The translations under genes were made by a program, and so were the position numbers. A DNA stretch of 64,000 bases. Source: Anaerolineae bacterium UTCFX1. Its GTDB lineage: Bacteria > Chloroflexota > Anaerolineae > Anaerolineales > Villigracilaceae. The stretch covers positions 26,013 to 90,012 of the forward strand of contig MWTB01000018.1 of the NCBI GenBank assembly GCA_002050275.1, read 5' to 3'. The notes beneath the pieces are model-generated. The model saw nothing but the letters and a program-made list of their open reading frames with translations, was not told the DNA's origin and ran no database searches. Of the stretch, positions 60,966 to 64,000 are shown in pieces (positions within the stretch are counted from its first letter, which is position 1; every line of letters begins with the position of its first letter).

Positions 60966-61991
60966 TTATCGCCTATACCAGCCCCACAATCTGGTATCTT
61001 GAAGGCTTGTTGTTTGGATAACTTTCCCGTTTAGATTATAGAGAACAAATTGAACATCAAGAGAAGAAAGATGGTTTTGCCGGGCGTAGAAAAATTCGCC
61101 ATCCGGGCTCCAAAAAGGAAACATCGTATTCAGCGTGTTAGAAGTAATTTGACGTAACCCTGTGCCGTCGATATTGATTTGAAATATCTGGCTAACGCCG
61201 CCGATTCTTGCGTCAAAAAGAGCAGTTTGGGCATCTGGTGAAAGGGCGACGCGAATGATATTTGAAATATCGGCTTGTGTATGAGAGTCTAAAATGACGC
61301 TTGTGCGCTGTGATTGTGTATCCAGCAAGTAAATCACCTCTTTGCTGGGATTTCCAAATTCGGGGATTTCAGCGATGGTAAATATGATTTTTGTCCCGCT
61401 TTGATCTTGTGATTGAAAACGCATGATGCTGTTGATACCTTGAACTCCTACGTCTCGCGCGTCTAAAAGAACCTGTAGCGATTCGGTCTGGAGATCGAAG
61501 GCGCAAATGGAAATGTAAGGGATGTTTTCAGCCGCGCAACTAAATAGTAACCTGTTTTCATCTGGGGACCATTCTAGTGTATAGTCGGGATTGCTTAGGG
61601 TGTAGGTATTCAATCTCCTGCGCTCGCCTGTTTGAAGATCTTTTATCCAGAGTTGATCCTGACGATCAAAATAAGCGAGTCTAGTTCCGGTAGGTGACAT
61701 TGCCAAAGAGGCTAGAGGCTCTGAAAGGGATTGAATACTGATTTTATTTTGAACGAGATAATCGCTTGTGAACACGCCGCTTGGCGTGGTGAACAACAAA
61801 TTGCCGCCTAAGGTCGAATAGACTGTGGTGGCTGTTGTTGCAGGAGTGACGAGATTGACCGTCTGGCTTGCGAGGGCGCTTGGCGTACCGATGGGAATCA
61901 ATGACGGTTGTAAAATGTTTTGCGACGCGCATCCGGTCAACAGGAACGCCGCAAACCATGGAAGAATTTTTTGATAAGGCGCTTTGTTCAT
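60966..61991 (-). CDS. Lipoprotein with TolB-like beta-propeller
   Basis: 341 aa. Lipobox L18-T19-G20-C21, a short linker and WD40/TolB-type repeats such as MSPTGTRLAYFDRQDQLWIKD, WSPDENRLLFSC, LSPDAQTALFD and WSPDGEFFYARQ. These give a propeller of about six blades outside the membrane, possibly a scaffold or sensor. No TolB partner genes are nearby. A conserved Asp-Gly pattern in each repeat (SPDG/SPDE) supports the fold. It belongs to the AT-rich end of the window. Confidence 0.78.
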   Translation of the reverse strand: MNKAPYQKILPWFAAFLLTGCASQNILQPSLIPIGTPSALASQTVNLVTPATTATTVYSTLGGNLLFTTPSGVFTSDYLVQNKISIQSLSEPLASLAMSPTGTRLAYFDRQDQLWIKDLQTGERRRLNTYTLSNPDYTLEWSPDENRLLFSCAAENIPYISICAFDLQTESLQVLLDARDVGVQGINSIMRFQSQDQSGTKIIFTIAEIPEFGNPSKEVIYLLDTQSQRTSVILDSHTQADISNIIRVALSPDAQTALFDARIGGVSQIFQINIDGTGLRQITSNTLNTMFPFWSPDGEFFYARQNHLSSLDVQFVLYNLNGKVIQTTSLQDTRLWGWYRR

Positions 61992-62081
61992 CGAATCTTC
62001 AGAAGGGCAATGCTTTTAATCTAAAACAAACAAAACTCTTTGTATAGTAAAGAGTTTTGTTTGTATGACCAAGGGATGTTG

Positions 62082-62585
62082 TTATGGATTTGTATTGTAT
62101 CTCATGCTATCCCAAAGAACTTTTTTGCCGCAAGTCCAGCCGATGCAATCGTTACTGAGCATCAAATATCCGCCAGTGTTTGTGGACACGTAATCGGAAA
62201 AACCCAGATAGACCCATTGCCCCTTGTTTGCTGCATTAGCCTGATTCACCGTGACACCCCAAATATTTGTATCTTTCCAGAGATATTTCGCTACAGATTC
62301 GCCGATGGTTGGATCATATGCCCAGATTTTATAGGTATGGCTTGCAGTATATGCCCAACGGTATGTGCTAATTACCGATGCGCTCCCTAGCTTGTATGCG
62401 CAATATCCGCCTTTGCACGCCGAGTTTGTAAGAGTCGTTGGAGGGCTAATTGGGCCATTTACATGCCACAAGGTATCCTCTGAAATATTGAAGGGCCCGC
62501 TAATTGCTTGCGCGGCAAATGTCATTGAGAGCGCAGTCGCAAGCGCTATTAATGACGCTTGGAAGAAGCGCGTAATTTTAATCAT
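62082..62585 (-). CDS. Secreted protein, golvesin/carbohydrate-binding-like
   Basis: 167 aa. Signal peptide (about 1-27, AQA cleavage). The mature part (28-167) has a WAYTASHTYKIWAYDP start and WGVTVNQANAANKGQWVYLGFSDYV with GGYLMLSN, which recalls the golvesin/Xly carbohydrate-binding-like domain (VDQ ... GWVxLGxF ... LSN). Four Cys could form disulfides. A role in binding wall or extracellular polymers is inferred only from this likeness. It is followed by a LolA-like gene on the same strand. Confidence 0.6.
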   Translation of the reverse strand: MIKITRFFQASLIALATALSMTFAAQAISGPFNISEDTLWHVNGPISPPTTLTNSACKGGYCAYKLGSASVISTYRWAYTASHTYKIWAYDPTIGESVAKYLWKDTNIWGVTVNQANAANKGQWVYLGFSDYVSTNTGGYLMLSNDCIGWTCGKKVLWDSMRYNTNP

Positions 62586-62611
62586 TTGTATATATCCTTT
62601 ATGCTGAAAAT

Positions 62612-63397
62612 CTAAGGAGTGTCGGAATTCTTGTATTTATCTTTATCAGGAGCGGAAAAATCTTGAGGCGCAAATTGCTTTTCAAAATTGATGGATGTCA
62701 TCTCCATTTCAACGATTTTTTGACCGTTTGATTCTTGCTCGTACTTCAAGATTATCCCGGTTTTTTGATCGATCCATGCGGTTACATTGTCTGTTGCGGT
62801 CTGAAGATTGATCTTCCACGTTGTTCGTCCCGCAATTTCATCTTCTCCAAGTAATTGATATCGAGAACCTGAAGGCGCTTGAGCAAACCAGCCGGGGTAA
62901 ATGTACTCCATGATTGGATTCGAAATCGCCATTTCAAATGGATGATGATAGACTTCCCCCGGTTTTAAGTCGGTTAAATTTTGCGGCAAGAAGTCGACTT
63001 TCTTTGCAAATGGCGGGATGGGACTTTCAACGAATGAAAGATTGGACTTGTCTATCAGGTAGACCATTTTGCCGTCGGATACCCATTCCTTCTTTGTTTT
63101 TTCAGGGTCGTTTGTTGTTTTATAAGAAATTTTCGCTTGTAGCGGCTGGGCAACACTGATCAAAATTACATCAGTGTGCGCAACGCCATCGGCGTCGTAT
63201 TGAACCAGGGTGGCTTCACCATCGAGTGACGACCATTGAGTGTGGCTTTGCAAAGCTTTTAACAATACTTTTTCCGCGCTGTTCGCGGCAAATACATTTT
63301 TTGTTTGTGGGATATATCCCGTAGGCTGAAGCAGTATGGTCAATATGCCCAGAACAACCCCCGCAATGAGGGAGCTTTTCCAGTTACTTTGTTTCAT
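62612..63397 (-). CDS. Secreted LolA/RseB-like protein
   Basis: 261 aa. Signal-anchor segment (about 9-27), then a fold with repeated strands ending in WIDQKTGIILKYEQESNGQKIVEMEMTSINF, typical of the LolA/RseB-like family (outer-membrane lipoprotein carrier or stress-sensor fold). In monoderm or Chloroflexi-type cells such proteins often act next to sigma factors; none is adjacent here. It lies downstream of the disrupted LuxR-type regulator and upstream of the golvesin-like gene. Confidence 0.65.
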   Translation of the reverse strand: MKQSNWKSSLIAGVVLGILTILLQPTGYIPQTKNVFAANSAEKVLLKALQSHTQWSSLDGEATLVQYDADGVAHTDVILISVAQPLQAKISYKTTNDPEKTKKEWVSDGKMVYLIDKSNLSFVESPIPPFAKKVDFLPQNLTDLKPGEVYHHPFEMAISNPIMEYIYPGWFAQAPSGSRYQLLGEDEIAGRTTWKINLQTATDNVTAWIDQKTGIILKYEQESNGQKIVEMEMTSINFEKQFAPQDFSAPDKDKYKNSDTP

Positions 63398-63471
63398 GGT
63401 TCCTCTTTCAATGTGTATTTGATTTAATATGAGTTGGAAATTGTGATCATTGTGTTTGTTCGGTTTAGCCT

Positions 63472-63504
63472 CCTTCTACAAACGGCGTTTTCGTTTGTAG
63501 AAGG
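63472..63504 (-). terminator. Hairpin between LuxR remnant and LolA-like gene
   Basis: A perfect 13-bp stem (63472-63484 with 63492-63504) with a 7-nt loop about 50 nt after the LuxR-type stop on the minus strand. The T-run is weak, so it is called a probable terminator by stem and position. Confidence 0.55.
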
Positions 63505-63551
63505 CTTTATATCTGTTGTCTTGCTTTTTGCCACTGGATAAACACCCAGTT

Positions 63552-63932
63552 TTACTTTGGATATTCCTCTGGGTTGTCAGACAAATATTTTGTCGCCCAA
63601 AATGCGGCTTCCTGGCGGTTCTTGACTTGTAACTTCTTGAAAAGGCTAGTCAGGTGGTACATGACGGTCTTAACAGTAATGTTCAGTTGTTGCGCGATGG
63701 CGTTGTTGTCCAGCCCTTGTTTTAGCAGTTCAAGTATTTCACGCTCCCGCGGGGTGATCTGGTCCAGTTTCGTTTTCACCTCTTCGCGCCAGCGGGCGGC
63801 TCTTGTGAGTTGCGCCGGGTCAAAAAGGATCTCTCCATGCGCGGCGCGCCGAATTGCGTTAATGAGATGTTTTGCATTTTCAGTTTTCAATAGAAAGCCT
63901 GCAATGCCCGAATCGATTGTTTTCACTAGAAG
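63552..63932 (-). pseudogene. NarL/LuxR-type response regulator, N-terminus lost
   Basis: The remaining frame encodes the end of a receiver domain (SGIAGFLLKTENAKHLINAIRRAAHGE) and a LuxR HTH (ITPREREILELLKQGLDNNAIAQQLNITVKTVMYHL). The first 80-90 residues of the receiver are missing: the frame meets a TAA at 63933-63935. A GTG at 63926 could in principle start translation of 124 aa. The break lies at a CTAG, next to what looks like an insertion-sequence end. The intact gene would have been a two-component regulator for the LolA-like and secreted genes downstream. Confidence 0.7.
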
Positions 63933-64000
63933 TTATCTCAAAAATGGTAAACTAGCGCACAAAGTCAAAATTGGAGTGCGCCAATGGACCTTACAGAAGA
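63930..64000 (+). mobile_element. Left end of a probable IS element (partial)
   Basis: Starts at the point where the LuxR-type gene is broken, next to CTAG (63926-63929), a target of the YTAR type used by some IS5-group elements. The end reads GAAGTTATCTCAAAA, resembling IS terminal repeats. At 63984 an ATG begins MDLTE, which matches the MDLTxxQW-type start of many IS4/IS5 transposases. Only 17 nt of this frame lie in the window, so the family is a guess. Confidence 0.5.

Overview
The window looks like chromosomal DNA of a Chloroflexota bacterium, most likely class Anaerolineae. This placement is inferred from gene content and protein style: multi-GAF and Cache sensors, a Thr/Pro-rich stalk with an SH3-like tip, a TrpB2-type enzyme and a Rab/Ras-like small GTPase. 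No rRNA or tRNA gene was seen. GC content is moderate to high in the first 35 kb and visibly lower in the last 4 kb.

Region 1 (1-2124) holds the tail of a cut-off gene, a lipoprotein gene and an rRNA-methyltransferase-like gene. Region 2 (2270-20050) is one long division and cell-wall (dcw) operon: mraZ, rsmH, an ftsL/divIC-like gene, ftsI, murF, mraY, murD, ftsW, murG, a CvpA-like gene, murC, two small unknown ORFs, murB, ddl, ftsQ, ftsA, ftsZ. Genes are mostly 0-15 nt apart or overlapping. The operon starts at a clear sigma70-type promoter, followed at once by three 10-bp TGGTA repeats that fit a MraZ operator. murE is missing from its usual place between ftsI and murF.

Region 3 (20258-37058) is mixed. 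It has a REC protein with a degenerate GGDEF domain, AzlC/AzlD, a Bat-like set (MoxR, DUF58, two VWA proteins), an S1 protease, galK, an FAD oxidoreductase, an aminotransferase, tpx, a tRNA-Trp T-box leader in front of a trpB2 gene, zwf, a HAD hydrolase and a GNAT protein. Several of these genes have a TATAAT-like box only 6-9 nt before the start codon, which suggests leaderless transcripts.

Region 4 (36201-55136, all minus strand) is a signalling island. It holds three single-domain response regulators, a threonine synthase fused to a receiver domain, a GAF histidine kinase, three kinase-less GAF/Cache membrane sensors, an orphan ABC-type binding lipoprotein, a REC-REC-GAF-PAS histidine kinase, and a second kinase with an OmpR-type regulator. 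The kinase at 39987-41852 is the only kinase in its own tight gene run, so the kinase-less sensors may feed into it.

Region 5 (55280-59781) is the best candidate for an undescribed system. A Ras-like GTPase lacking the catalytic Gln is translationally coupled to a PAS-like/class III nucleotide cyclase. Divergently transcribed are a coiled-coil protein and a membrane protein that carries a roadblock/longin-like domain (the fold of many small-GTPase regulators), a Thr/Pro stalk and an extracytoplasmic SH3-like tip. Region 6 (59782-64000) shows decay and low GC: nested inverted repeats, a truncated TPR gene, secreted proteins, and a LuxR-type regulator whose receiver domain is cut at the right edge, apparently by an insertion sequence.
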